Numbered from the stretch's first letter, positions 1 through 7,477 are shown. The stretch is 12,327 nt of DNA from Prolixibacteraceae bacterium (GCA_003450125.1 DMFR01000027.1:731-13057); one strand, 5' to 3'. Notes: generated from the letters alone by a model not told the origin. Made by a program: numbers and translations.

Positions 1-45
1 ATCGGCACGCAACTTTAAACCTGAAACTTGAAACTTTAAACTGGA
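1..45. repeat. Heptamer-periodic intergenic repeat, possibly one arm of a longer element
   Basis: Starts with ATCGGCACGCAACTTT and continues as about five 7-bp units of the type AACTTTA/AACTTGA up to the stop codon of moaA. The same 16-base start, with one difference (ATCGGCACACAACTTT), occurs at 3315-3330 in the larger repeat behind the dodecin gene. It lies downstream of the Moco operon, so it may form part of its transcription terminator, but the rest lies outside the window. Confidence 0.6.
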
Positions 46-46
46 T

Positions 47-844
47 TCATCCCCCTATATTGTAAAACTCCCCTGACCGGTTGTATGTTCCGCTTCGAGG
101 CTTGTTGCCAACGGTCAAGTCCAAGGCTTTCTGATGTCCCAATGTCCGTATGTTGTAAACCAGGTCGCTGAACAGGCATGGTTTAATAGTCCCGTTTGCC
201 AACAGCCGGATACGGTTACACTTACTACAATTGCCACCATCACCACCTTCAACGGTTGAGAACTCGCCTGTTTTTAGGTTCATCTGGTGAATGAAACGAA
301 GGCTGAGTCCCCGACTTTCGCAAAACTGTTTTAGTTGGAGGGTCTCCTCATCGGGTTCACCCAATAAAACACAATTAATTTTGATGGGCTCTAAACCAGC
401 CATCCGGGCTGCTTCTATTCCTTCCAATACCTGAGTCAGATCCCCATTGCGGGTAATCTGACAATATCTTTCTTTGTTTATGGTATCTAAACTGATGTTA
501 ATGCGATGAAGTCCTGCTTTCTTCAAATCAGAGGCATATTTCGAAAGTAAAATGCCATTGGTGGTCATCGATAAATCTTCCAGACCGTCAATAGCTGCCA
601 GCATTGAAACCAGTTCTACGATATCTTTGCGTACCAGAGGCTCCCCTCCTGTTAACCTCACTTTAGTGATCCCATTGTGGATGGCCATCTGCGTAAAATC
701 TACGATCTCTTCAAAGCTTAAAATATCGGAATGATCGAGCAACTGGAATCCTTCTTCCGGCATACAATAGGTACAGCGGAGGTTGCATCGGTCGGTCACC
801 GAGATCCTAAGATAGGTGATAGGTCTGTTAAAGCGGTCGAACAT
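47..844 (-). CDS. moaA: Short MoaA-like radical SAM enzyme (GTP 3',8-cyclase family)
   Basis: 265 residues. MoaA carries out the first step of molybdopterin synthesis in the cytoplasm, the SAM-radical cyclisation of GTP, with MoaC as partner. The N-terminal radical-SAM cluster is clear: C20, C24 and C27 in CxxxCxxC, followed by TGGEP at 65-69. The C-terminal second-cluster ligands C206, C209 and C223 have the MoaA spacing CxxCx13C, followed by RIR at 211-213, and the protein ends in the MoaA-type Gly-Gly tail. It is about 60 residues shorter than usual MoaA (about 325-340). The missing part is the segment between the end of the barrel (RFIHQMNL, 183-190) and the second cluster. It overlaps moeA by 17 bp and is the last gene of the operon. 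The motifs make MoaA the best reading. A related radical-SAM enzyme with a different substrate cannot be excluded because of the deletion. Confidence 0.87.
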   Translation of the reverse strand: MFDRFNRPITYLRISVTDRCNLRCTYCMPEEGFQLLDHSDILSFEEIVDFTQMAIHNGITKVRLTGGEPLVRKDIVELVSMLAAIDGLEDLSMTTNGILLSKYASDLKKAGLHRINISLDTINKERYCQITRNGDLTQVLEGIEAARMAGLEPIKINCVLLGEPDEETLQLKQFCESRGLSLRFIHQMNLKTGEFSTVEGGDGGNCSKCNRIRLLANGTIKPCLFSDLVYNIRTLGHQKALDLTVGNKPRSGTYNRSGEFYNIGG

Positions 845-2003
845 GTACAGTTTCTCCTTTCATCAATTCCGTTTTTCCGGCAGCAACAGTAATGAATCCA
901 AAGGCCTTGTAATAGGCGTGTATGTGTGCAGAGCCATGATAGGCCACGAGTTGAACTTCATTTTTATCGGTAATCTGAACCGGCAGACTTTCATCCCTGT
1001 CTGACTTCTTTCGGGTAAATCCATGATTCATGGGCATTGGCAAACGGATTTCGGCCAGTTGGTAGTTCATCAGTCTCCAGAGATAGGGCTTTGCGAAAAC
1101 CTCGAACTGGATGAATGAAGAAACAGGATTGCCTGGTAAGCCGATGATGGTTTTACTCCCTTTGGTTGCAAAAGTGGTATGTTGTCCGGGTTTGATGCTT
1201 ATCTTATTGAAATGAATATCGAAACCAAGCTCATGGATAATCTGGGGTACAAAATCAAAATCGCCCACAGAAACTCCTCCAGAAAGAATAGTTACATCAT
1301 TTTGTGCGATGGATTGCTCAATGGTTTGCCCGATCAACTGTTCATCGTCTACGATAATTCCATAGTAATTGACCTTCAATCCAAATGATATAGCTTGTGC
1401 GTAAAGTTGAGGTCCGTTTGAATTACGGATCTTCGATGGCCCCGGTACTTCTTCTGGGCCGACCAATTCTGATCCTGTTGATATAATACCTACAACTGGT
1501 TTTTTATAGACCATTGGATTGACACATCCGACTGATGCCAGCATTGCAATGTGTTGAGGCTTTAGAAAGGTTTCAGATGAAACAACCAGGTCCTCCTTTT
1601 TTAAATCTTCACCTTGAAAGCAAATGTTGGTATTGGTTTTCTTTCCGATAAAGCGCACTTTGTCAGGAGCAGTTTGCTGGCTGAATTCAACCATAAATAC
1701 GGTGTCAGCTCCTGGGGGAACCTGAGCCCCTGTCATAATTTTACTGCATTGCCCGGGGTTAATAGGATGTATGGGTGAATGACCGGCTGGAATAAGTTCT
1801 ATTACAGAAAGTTCTTTCTCCAGATCCTCTCTTCGGCAGGCGTATCCGTCCATGGCCGATTTATTAAAAGGAGGCATATCAGCATCGGCCAATACATCTT
1901 CAGAAAGAATGCGGCCAGTTGACTGCATAAGATTCACCGTTTCAGTTCCCATGATATGGGCTTTAGAAAAAGCTATTTCAAGAGCCTGTTCAAGCGTTAT
2001 CAT
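828..2003 (-). CDS. moeA: MoeA, molybdopterin molybdotransferase
   Basis: 391 residues, a normal length for MoeA. The enzyme inserts molybdate into adenylylated molybdopterin, the last step of basic Moco synthesis. Family motifs appear in order: MPPFNKSAMDGYA at 43-55, MTGAQVPPGAD at 90-100, STGSEL at 175-180, RNSNGPQL at 193-200, SGGVSVGDFDFV at 241-252, KPGQ at 271-274 and GLPGNPVSS at 288-296. The C-terminal beta domain (about 320-391) is present, so the gene looks intact. The ATG at 2003 overlaps the end of the upstream MobB-like gene by 14 bp, and the 3' end overlaps moaA by 17 bp. This indicates translational coupling within one transcript, which would be under the leader RNA at 2569-2726. 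Confidence 0.95.
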   Translation of the reverse strand: MITLEQALEIAFSKAHIMGTETVNLMQSTGRILSEDVLADADMPPFNKSAMDGYACRREDLEKELSVIELIPAGHSPIHPINPGQCSKIMTGAQVPPGADTVFMVEFSQQTAPDKVRFIGKKTNTNICFQGEDLKKEDLVVSSETFLKPQHIAMLASVGCVNPMVYKKPVVGIISTGSELVGPEEVPGPSKIRNSNGPQLYAQAISFGLKVNYYGIIVDDEQLIGQTIEQSIAQNDVTILSGGVSVGDFDFVPQIIHELGFDIHFNKISIKPGQHTTFATKGSKTIIGLPGNPVSSFIQFEVFAKPYLWRLMNYQLAEIRLPMPMNHGFTRKKSDRDESLPVQITDKNEVQLVAYHGSAHIHAYYKAFGFITVAAGKTELMKGETVHVRPL

Positions 2004-2538
2004 TTATCGGTATATTCCATTTTTCATTAAAAGTAATTAAAGCCGGATCGATGCTGAATTGTCCACTATCGGAATAGACAATCAAATCAGCGAGTTTTTG
2101 CATTTCCACAGCCGATGGTTTTATCTCTTCAAAGTTTTTCTGGATAAAAATATACAGTTCGGGTACCAGAATCGTGCGAAGTGCAGCAGATTCAACCAAT
2201 ATGGGCTGCAGGGGTGAAAGTTGTACGGTTACCAGATTAAAAGCCTCTTCCAGGGACGTATCAGTGGCTTGAATGTAAAATACCCTTTCTGCTCCTGCCT
2301 GAAGGAAAAGGGAGCTGTCTTTGGATGAAGAAGCATCGGTTTCCTGGAAGATACGGTAATTGTCAGATACAAAGAGCGGGATCAATCCGCTGCTGGGTTC
2401 ATGGAAATGGGGCGTGATTTTGACGGCAACCAACTGGTGGCTGGCATTGATTGCAATCACACGACGCGTAAAACTTGTTTTTCCAACATTACGTCCGGAA
2501 CCGGAAATAAGAAGAATCTTTCTTGAAACCTGGGCCAT
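1990..2538 (-). CDS. mobB: MobB-like P-loop NTPase of Moco synthesis
   Basis: First gene of the Moco operon. With the ATG at 2538 it has 182 residues beginning MAQVSRK. A Walker A loop GSGRNVGKTSF follows directly, and the segment with SSKDSSLFLQAGAERV resembles the KDS...AGA signature of MobB, the GTP-binding partner of MobA in adding GMP to molybdopterin. The frame stays open upstream to a TTG at 2604 behind an AAGGAG-like stretch, and there is an ATG at 2574. Both lie inside the structured leader, and the extra residues are not expected before a P-loop strand, so I chose 2538. No MobA lies in the window. The C-terminal half is not recognisable to me, so it could be a Bacteroidota-specific relative rather than a strict MobB. 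Confidence 0.7.
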   Translation of the reverse strand: MAQVSRKILLISGSGRNVGKTSFTRRVIAINASHQLVAVKITPHFHEPSSGLIPLFVSDNYRIFQETDASSSKDSSLFLQAGAERVFYIQATDTSLEEAFNLVTVQLSPLQPILVESAALRTILVPELYIFIQKNFEEIKPSAVEMQKLADLIVYSDSGQFSIDPALITFNEKWNIPINDNA

Positions 2539-2568
2539 ACAAATGCTTTTAATGTTATTCAAAAAAGG

Positions 2569-2726
2569 ATACATCTGCTGACCAACCAATGACAGGTGGG
2601 ACAATTGCTGCTCCTTTCCAAAATCATCCCGTAACTGCGGGAATCGGGAGGCTGAAGCGTTTCCGGCTTCAACCCAACGGTTTCAGATGCATATGTATGA
2701 TACACTTAGCTCCTGAAACTCGGAGG
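2569..2726 (-). ncRNA. Candidate Moco riboswitch in the leader of the molybdenum-cofactor operon
   Basis: The leader RNA, read on the minus strand, is densely structured. An outer stem pairs AUGCAUCUG (2692-2684) with CAGAUGUAU (2577-2569), 9 bp including one G-U. Inside it are an arm with GAAG/CUUC and a CG-GAAA-CG tip, a GNRA tetraloop (about 2651-2673); a UCCCG/CGGGA hairpin; and a CCACC/GGU-UGG arm. Upstream, CUCCGAG starts a small CUCC/GGAG hairpin at 2725-2710. Two bases after the outer stem comes a run of six U (2566-2561), so the stem could act as an off-switch terminator. The position before three Moco genes and the GNRA-capped arm agree with the Moco RNA family, but I could not score it against the family model. 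A cobalamin riboswitch was considered and rejected. Confidence 0.72.
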
Positions 2727-2742
2727 TTTTAAAATAGATATA

Positions 2743-2750
2743 CAAATATA
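2743..2750 (-). promoter_or_regulatory. Putative -7 element TATATTTG for the Moco operon
   Basis: On the minus strand TATATTTG fits the Bacteroidota -7 consensus TAnnTTTG and lies just upstream of the structured leader, which would give a 5' UTR of about 200 nt before the ATG at 2538. No good TTTG -33 element is visible at 19-21 bp, so the call is tentative. Confidence 0.4.
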
Positions 2751-2869
2751 GAAATATATTGATGAGTTTGGCGGATGCTGTTAATAAAATAGCCAGAAAG
2801 TCTCTTGTTTCAGGCCATAGGTTCTGTTACAGGGGGAAAAACTATTGGTTAGATTGTTCTGATCTTTAA

Positions 2870-2930
2870 CAGAAAATAAAAATTTTCAATAAACAGTCTA
2901 TTTTACGAAACCTTACCGCTGCGTTTTCTG
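2870..2930. repeat. Weak inverted repeat upstream of dodecin
   Basis: CAGAAAA (near 2870) and TTTTCTG (near 2924) can pair across about 47 bases in the dodecin upstream region. The sequence from 2751 to 2965 otherwise shows no gene, and I could not identify a clean TTTG/TAnnTTTG promoter for dodecin in it. An operator or mRNA leader hairpin is possible but unsupported. Confidence 0.2.
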
Positions 2931-2965
2931 TAAGAGGGTGTAAACCAAAAAGAAAGGAATACACC

Positions 2966-3181
2966 ATGCCTGACAGTGTTTACAAAATCATCGAATTGGT
3001 AGGTTCAAGCAGTGAATCATGGGAACAAGCCACTGCAAATGCCATTTCCAAAGCTTCCGAAACCTTACGCGAGCTTCGAATCGCAGAAGTTATTTCTATG
3101 GACGTGACCATCAAAGATGGCAAGATTGAAAGCTACAGGACAAAACTGAAGCTATCATTCAAATTTGAAGGCCACCATTAA
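2966..3181 (+). CDS. Dodecin family protein, type without the flavin-stacking Trp
   Basis: 71 residues, the size of a dodecin: a small protein that forms hollow dodecamers and in characterised members stores flavins or CoA. The pattern of strand, helix (SSESWEQATANAISKASETLRELR), then two strands with DGKIESYR and LKLSFKFE matches the family. In classical dodecins a Trp sits in the first strand after the helix (LRWFEV-like) and sandwiches the flavin. Here that stretch reads LRIAEV, with no aromatic residue, so flavin binding is doubtful. The only Trp is W19 in the helix. The ATG follows AAAGGAAT at a reasonable distance. The gene is divergent from the Moco operon, with 427 bp between the two start codons, and single. 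Nothing in the sequence ties it to Moco. Confidence 0.88.
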   Translation: MPDSVYKIIELVGSSSESWEQATANAISKASETLRELRIAEVISMDVTIKDGKIESYRTKLKLSFKFEGHH

Positions 3182-3184
3182 GCG

Positions 3185-3361
3185 GTTCAAAGTTTAAGGT
3201 TTAAAGTTTCTTGAAGAGTTTAAAGTTCAAGATTTAAAGTTTAAAGTTGCGTTCCGATCCGGATGCAACCTCACCCCGAGTACTCGGGGAAAGTTAAATG
3301 ATGGGTAGCCTTCGATCGGCACACAACTTTGAACTTTGAACTCTAAACTTTAAACTTTAAA
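3185..3361. repeat. Large heptamer-based inverted repeat with a central palindrome; likely bidirectional terminator
   Basis: The left arm (3185-3258) is built of GTTTAAA/GTTCAAA units and ends in AAAGTTGCGTTCCGAT. The right arm (3315-3361) starts with ATCGGCACACAACTTT and continues with AACTTTG/AACTTTA units. The two inner 16-mers are reverse complements at 14 of 16 positions. Between them lies the perfect 16-bp palindrome CCCCGAGTACTCGGGG (3274-3289). The element sits between the convergent dodecin and GH2 genes, 4 bp behind one stop codon and about 15 bp behind the other. This suits a two-way terminator or a dispersed intergenic repeat. Its right arm shares sequence with 1-45. Confidence 0.8.
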
Positions 3362-3376
3362 TCTTCAAAATATTTT

Positions 3377-5851
3377 CTATTTGGTTTGAACTGTAATTTC
3401 GCTTCCGGTCAATCCAACTGATTCAGCTTTCAGTTTAATCAGCCCTGCCGTTCCATTTGGGCGTAAGATAATCAGAGATCGTCCGTTAAAACAGCTTACT
3501 TTGGCGATATGGAAGCTTTTCATATCGGTTGGGTTTCCGTTTTCAACAGCTGCAATTTCACCTGCACCTTCTACATGGAATTGAACTGTGGGTTGAACAT
3601 TGGGAACCAAAACCCCTGCGTCGTCCAATATCTCAACGGTCACATAGGAAAGATCATTGCGGCTAGCATTGATGGATGAACGGTCGGCTGTCAACCTGAT
3701 TTTGGTTGCATTGCCGGTGGTTTTTAGAACCTTTGTTTCCATTTCCTTGCCCTCTTTCAGCCCGATGGCTTTCAATTCACCGGCTTCATAAGGCACTTCA
3801 AAGCTTGCAGTCAGTGTGGAGTCTGTCAGGATGGTTTTTGTGCCAATCACCTTGCCATTGAGTTCCAGCCTGATTTCGGAAAAATTGGAATACACATTGA
3901 CCTGCATCTTAGTCCCTTCTTGACCCTTCCAGTTCCAGCTTTGCAGTTCATTGGGCCAGCCCCAATAGCTTACCACTTCTTTCATTCCAGATGGGATGGG
4001 TTGATGAACGGCCATTTCGAGGTTACTGATTTTCCAAACTACATCACGGAAATAAGACTGCGGTTTTTTAAACCCGCATAGGTCAATATCCCCGCAATAG
4101 GAATTGTACCAAGGCCATCCTGGTGAGAATTGATCCTTGGTTTCCAAGGCTGTGGTAGCATGGCCAATTCCTGATTCACCCAGGTAATCCATGGCAGTCC
4201 ATACAAAATCGCCCAGCACATATGGATTCTTTTCAACCGTTTGCCAGCTTTTCAAAGCTTCCCTGGCTGTTGATTCTGTACCTACCATTAACCGGTTTGG
4301 GAATTTCTGATGGTCACTTACATAGTGGCGCCACTGGTAGTTGTACCCGCCAATGTCCAACAAATTAAAGGCAGGAATGGTAGCGTCCCATGTTTTGCCT
4401 TTGTTGTCCCAGAATTCACACAAGGCCTCAGTTACCGGTCTTGTAGTATCAAGATGTTTAATGATGTCACTCAAATCTTTTGTAATCACCAGACCGGATG
4501 AATCGGCCCTTTCAGGGATTTCGTTGCCGATGCTCCAAATGATAATTGAAGGATGGTTACGATCGCGTAAGATCATCGATTCCAAATCATCCTTGTGAAA
4601 CTGATCGAAATAGTTGCTGTTATCATCCGGATTTTTGGGACGTTGCCATTGGTCAAATGCCTCGTCAATCACCAATACGCCCAATCGGTCACAGGCATCC
4701 AGAAACTGGGAAGAAGGGGGATTGTGGCTGGTACGAATGGCATTGAAGCCGAACTTTTTCATCAGTTCAACCCGGCGCTCTTCAGCCCTGTCGATGGTAG
4801 CTGAGCCCAAAGGCCCATTGTCATGGTGCATGCAGCCTCCTTTCAGAAGGATATGTTCTCCATTGAGCAAGAAGCCTTTATCTGCGCTGAATTCGATGGA
4901 TCGAATCCCGAAGGTGGTGGTTTTCTGATCGATGGTTTTTCCATCGAACTTAATTTCTGTTACTGCTTTATAGAGGCTTGGAGAATTAACCGACCAACGT
5001 GCAGGTGTCTTAACTTCAAGCAGTTGCTCTGCTTCTATGCTCTTTCCTGTTATCGTTTGAATGGGTGTTTCTGATTGACCAACCACAAGGCCGTCAGGAG
5101 AGTAGATCTGCGTTAAAACAGATATTTTAACATCACCGGCAGTAAGGTTATTAACCGAAGTTGCTACTTTTACAGCTGCCTTCTCTGCAGAGACCACTGG
5201 CGTTGAAATGAAGGTTCCCCATACAGGAATGTTGACCCAATCAGTTACCAGCAAAGTGACATGACGGTAAATGCCTGATCCACTATACCAGCGGCTGTTC
5301 TTTCCCGGGTTGTTCACCCAGACAGACAATACGTTTTTCTCACCGGCAGGCTTTAAATACGGAGTCATGTTGAGATAGAACGGGGTGTAACCATTGGAAT
5401 GAAATCCCAGATGCTGACCATTTACCCATACATTACACTCCCTGTAGACGCCATCGAAACAGATCTGTACTTTTTTGTTCCTGGTAGATCTATCGAGGGT
5501 GAATGTCTTGCGGTACCAGCCAATTCCTCCCATTACATGGCCGGTAGAGCCTTTGCCCGGACTATCCTCTGAGAATGGCCCAATTTGTTTTTTGTTAGAA
5601 TTGACGGGTAAATCTTCAATACTCCAGTCATGAGGAAGGTCAAGTGTCCTCCATTTTGAATCATCAAATTTTGCAGAATCAGCTCCCTTTATATCTCCAA
5701 GGTAGAATTTCCAGTTGGCATCAAAATTCTGTTCACGATTGGCAAAATCAGTTTTACCATTGCTGCATGAAACCAATAGTGTTGCTGTATATAATATCAG
5801 AATATATACACCTGAAGGAATCAGTTTCCAATTAACTTGTTTAGAAGTCAT
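3377..5851 (-). CDS. GH2 beta-galactosidase-like lipoprotein
   Basis: 824 residues. The N-terminus has a hydrophobic stretch ending in the lipobox LVSC with Cys29, so the enzyme is probably a lipoprotein at the cell envelope. Domain order fits glycoside hydrolase family 2: jelly-roll sugar-binding domain (about 40-200, with LPHDWSIE at 72-79), Ig-like domain (about 205-315), TIM barrel (about 320-610), then a DUF4982-like segment (about 625-700) and a final Ig-like domain (about 715-820). Barrel motifs are TSHNPPS at 374-380, IGNE with the likely acid/base E444, and GTES with the likely nucleophile E526, 82 residues apart. Members of this type are retaining exo-enzymes, mostly beta-galactosidases. 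Beta-glucuronidase or beta-mannosidase activity cannot be excluded from sequence alone. It lies 101 bp behind the esterase gene on the same strand and probably shares its transcript. No sulfatase or SusCD pair is nearby. Confidence 0.93.
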   Translation of the reverse strand: MTSKQVNWKLIPSGVYILILYTATLLVSCSNGKTDFANREQNFDANWKFYLGDIKGADSAKFDDSKWRTLDLPHDWSIEDLPVNSNKKQIGPFSEDSPGKGSTGHVMGGIGWYRKTFTLDRSTRNKKVQICFDGVYRECNVWVNGQHLGFHSNGYTPFYLNMTPYLKPAGEKNVLSVWVNNPGKNSRWYSGSGIYRHVTLLVTDWVNIPVWGTFISTPVVSAEKAAVKVATSVNNLTAGDVKISVLTQIYSPDGLVVGQSETPIQTITGKSIEAEQLLEVKTPARWSVNSPSLYKAVTEIKFDGKTIDQKTTTFGIRSIEFSADKGFLLNGEHILLKGGCMHHDNGPLGSATIDRAEERRVELMKKFGFNAIRTSHNPPSSQFLDACDRLGVLVIDEAFDQWQRPKNPDDNSNYFDQFHKDDLESMILRDRNHPSIIIWSIGNEIPERADSSGLVITKDLSDIIKHLDTTRPVTEALCEFWDNKGKTWDATIPAFNLLDIGGYNYQWRHYVSDHQKFPNRLMVGTESTAREALKSWQTVEKNPYVLGDFVWTAMDYLGESGIGHATTALETKDQFSPGWPWYNSYCGDIDLCGFKKPQSYFRDVVWKISNLEMAVHQPIPSGMKEVVSYWGWPNELQSWNWKGQEGTKMQVNVYSNFSEIRLELNGKVIGTKTILTDSTLTASFEVPYEAGELKAIGLKEGKEMETKVLKTTGNATKIRLTADRSSINASRNDLSYVTVEILDDAGVLVPNVQPTVQFHVEGAGEIAAVENGNPTDMKSFHIAKVSCFNGRSLIILRPNGTAGLIKLKAESVGLTGSEITVQTK

Positions 5852-5881
5852 TGTTTATTCATTTTTAGTTAGATTGCTTAT

Positions 5882-5950
5882 AATTCATGATTCATGATTC
5901 TTTTTGTAAACTTTAGTCACTTCTAACTTTAGTTCACTTTAGTCACTTCT
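5882..5950. repeat. Short tandem and direct repeats between the esterase and GH2 genes
   Basis: ATTCATG occurs twice in tandem (5883-5896) and is followed by a third partial copy. CTTTAGTCACTTCT occurs at 5911-5924 and again at 5937-5950. The 101-bp gap between two co-directional genes consists largely of these repeats. They have the 7-base rhythm and A/T composition of the other intergenic repeats in the window, and I see no clear stem or promoter in them. Confidence 0.6.
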
Positions 5951-5952
5951 TT

Positions 5953-7338
5953 TTACCATTTGTCAGTTCTGAAAGGAGCTACAGGCAATCCGTAATTGCT
6001 GAAAATGTCTGGTGTCGTGGAATCGTCGAAACAAAACCTTACAGCAACGGGCGCCTTTACCAATTTGGAAGAAACGGTCACTGTATTTCCTTCAATTTTA
6101 GCCGTTCCAGGGATAAATTTCTGATCCTCTCCCGCAATCATAAATTTTGAAGGACTTTTACCCGTACATCTCAAGCCTTCTGTGGCGTGGCTGAAGGTAA
6201 TATGAACCTTATCCTTCACAATGTTCATCGACTCAAAGGAAGGGCTTTTATATTCACCCATATTTTGTTTGTAGGTTTCGGACAATGCATAGGCAGCAAG
6301 GCGTTTACCCACATCTAGTTTATTTTTAGGATGAATGTCCTTGACATTATCCACTAAATCTGAAATCACGACCATACCGGATTTTGGAATCGTCTTGGAA
6401 GCCAGTTCCTGTTGTTCGCGCAGATATTCTGCCTTGCCGTTGGGACCATAAGTATATGGTGCAATCTGTACAAAATAAAAAGGGAAATCTTTCTTGAAAT
6501 CGGCTCTCCAGCTTTCAATCAGCGTTTTCATCAGCATTGAATAGATGGGGTAGTTTCCGCAGTTTGATTCGCCCTGGTACCAGATTGCGCCTGCAATCCC
6601 ATAAGGTACGAAGGGGGCAATCATCGAATTATAGAGCGTACCTGCATCCCCTGGCCAACCGTCGAAATGTTCGGTATATTTGGATTTGTTCAACACCGGA
6701 TTATTTTCAATCAGGCTTTTTTCAATCCATACTTCTGCTGGAGTCCCACCCCAGGCAGCTACGATGATCCCGACTGGAACATTCAGCTTTTGTTGTAATT
6801 CACGGGCAAAGAAATAACCCGTAGCACTTGTTGCACGCATGGATTCCGGAGAACAGACCGACCAGTTGGCATTGCAATTTTGCTGTGGATAGGGAGCTCC
6901 TATTTTTTGTACATGAAAAATGCGGATATTCGGGTTATTTGCCTGGGCAGCTTCCTCTTCACCATTGATGAGTTTCCAGTTGACGCTCATTTCCATGTTT
7001 GACTGGCCGCTGCAAATCCAGACCTCCCCCAGCATGACATTGTTCAGCTGTACTTTGTTGTTTCCCAGGATCTGAATAGAGTAGGGGCCTCCGGCCGTAA
7101 TGGTTTTAATTGAAGTGGTCCATTTAGACGTATTGTCCGCTTTCACTTTCACCGTATCTTTGCTCCAACTGGTTACAATTCTGATGGTCTCACCCGGATC
7201 GGACCATCCCCAAATGGCTACATTGGAATTTTGCTGCAATACCATGTTATCGCCAAATACAGATGGAAGGATGATCTTTCCATACATGTTGATACTAAAG
7301 AGAGAAAATACTAGAAGGATGATTAAAGAGCGTTTCAT
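5953..7338 (-). CDS. Secreted sialate O-acetylesterase-like SGNH esterase (SASA domain)
   Basis: 461 residues. An N-terminal signal peptide (MKRS, then a hydrophobic run to about residue 18) points to the periplasm. An early beta domain (IILPSVFGDNMVLQQ at 22-36) precedes the SASA/SGNH hydrolase fold. GQSNM at 111-115 carries the catalytic Ser113, AWGGTP at 195-200 has the oxyanion Gly, WYQGESN at 253-259 is the block with the conserved Asn, and DIHPKNK at 334-340 supplies Asp334 and His336. The family removes O-acetyl groups from sialic acids or, in other members, from plant polysaccharides. Pairing with a GH2 enzyme suggests deacetylation ahead of exo-cleavage of an acetylated glycan, but the substrate cannot be told from sequence. 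The gene is probably the first of a two-gene operon. Its start is 314 bp from the divergent kup start. Confidence 0.92.
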   Translation of the reverse strand: MKRSLIILLVFSLFSINMYGKIILPSVFGDNMVLQQNSNVAIWGWSDPGETIRIVTSWSKDTVKVKADNTSKWTTSIKTITAGGPYSIQILGNNKVQLNNVMLGEVWICSGQSNMEMSVNWKLINGEEEAAQANNPNIRIFHVQKIGAPYPQQNCNANWSVCSPESMRATSATGYFFARELQQKLNVPVGIIVAAWGGTPAEVWIEKSLIENNPVLNKSKYTEHFDGWPGDAGTLYNSMIAPFVPYGIAGAIWYQGESNCGNYPIYSMLMKTLIESWRADFKKDFPFYFVQIAPYTYGPNGKAEYLREQQELASKTIPKSGMVVISDLVDNVKDIHPKNKLDVGKRLAAYALSETYKQNMGEYKSPSFESMNIVKDKVHITFSHATEGLRCTGKSPSKFMIAGEDQKFIPGTAKIEGNTVTVSSKLVKAPVAVRFCFDDSTTPDIFSNYGLPVAPFRTDKW

Positions 7339-7415
7339 AATTAGTTTAGTTATAATAGGTTCTGAATTTGATTTAAGACTAAAGAATTATAAGTTCAATG
7401 CGAATAAAAGATTGT

Positions 7416-7423
7416 CCAAGATA
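7416..7423 (-). promoter_or_regulatory. Possible promoter -7 element (TATCTTGG) of the esterase-GH2 operon
   Basis: On the minus strand TATCTTGG matches TAnnTTTG at all but one position, and a TTG lies 19 bases upstream of it, the distance expected for a -33 element. The start codon lies 78 bp further down. The match is imperfect and no other evidence supports it. Confidence 0.35.
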
Positions 7424-7477
7424 ATCAATAATACGCAATGTTCAACATTCAAATACAAATGACGGAATAATATTTTG

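Noticed and set aside
2539..2604. N-terminal extension of the MobB-like protein from a TTG at 2604 preceded by an AAGGAG-like stretch
   Set aside because: It would place coding sequence inside the paired outer stem and inner arms of the leader RNA, and the added residues do not fit before a P-loop strand. The purine-rich stretch is explained as part of the RNA structure.
2569..2726. Cobalamin riboswitch, suggested by the CCCGCAGUUACGGG stretch
   Set aside because: The resemblance is limited to one hairpin. The typical B12 box is absent and the downstream genes belong to Moco synthesis.
3185..3361. CRISPR-like array
   Set aside because: Units are 7 bp without spacers of constant length, and the arms are inverted relative to each other.
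4546..5074. Several plus-strand open frames of 66-104 codons inside the GH2 gene
   Set aside because: All overlap a full-length GH2 reading frame with intact catalytic motifs and show no protein family pattern.
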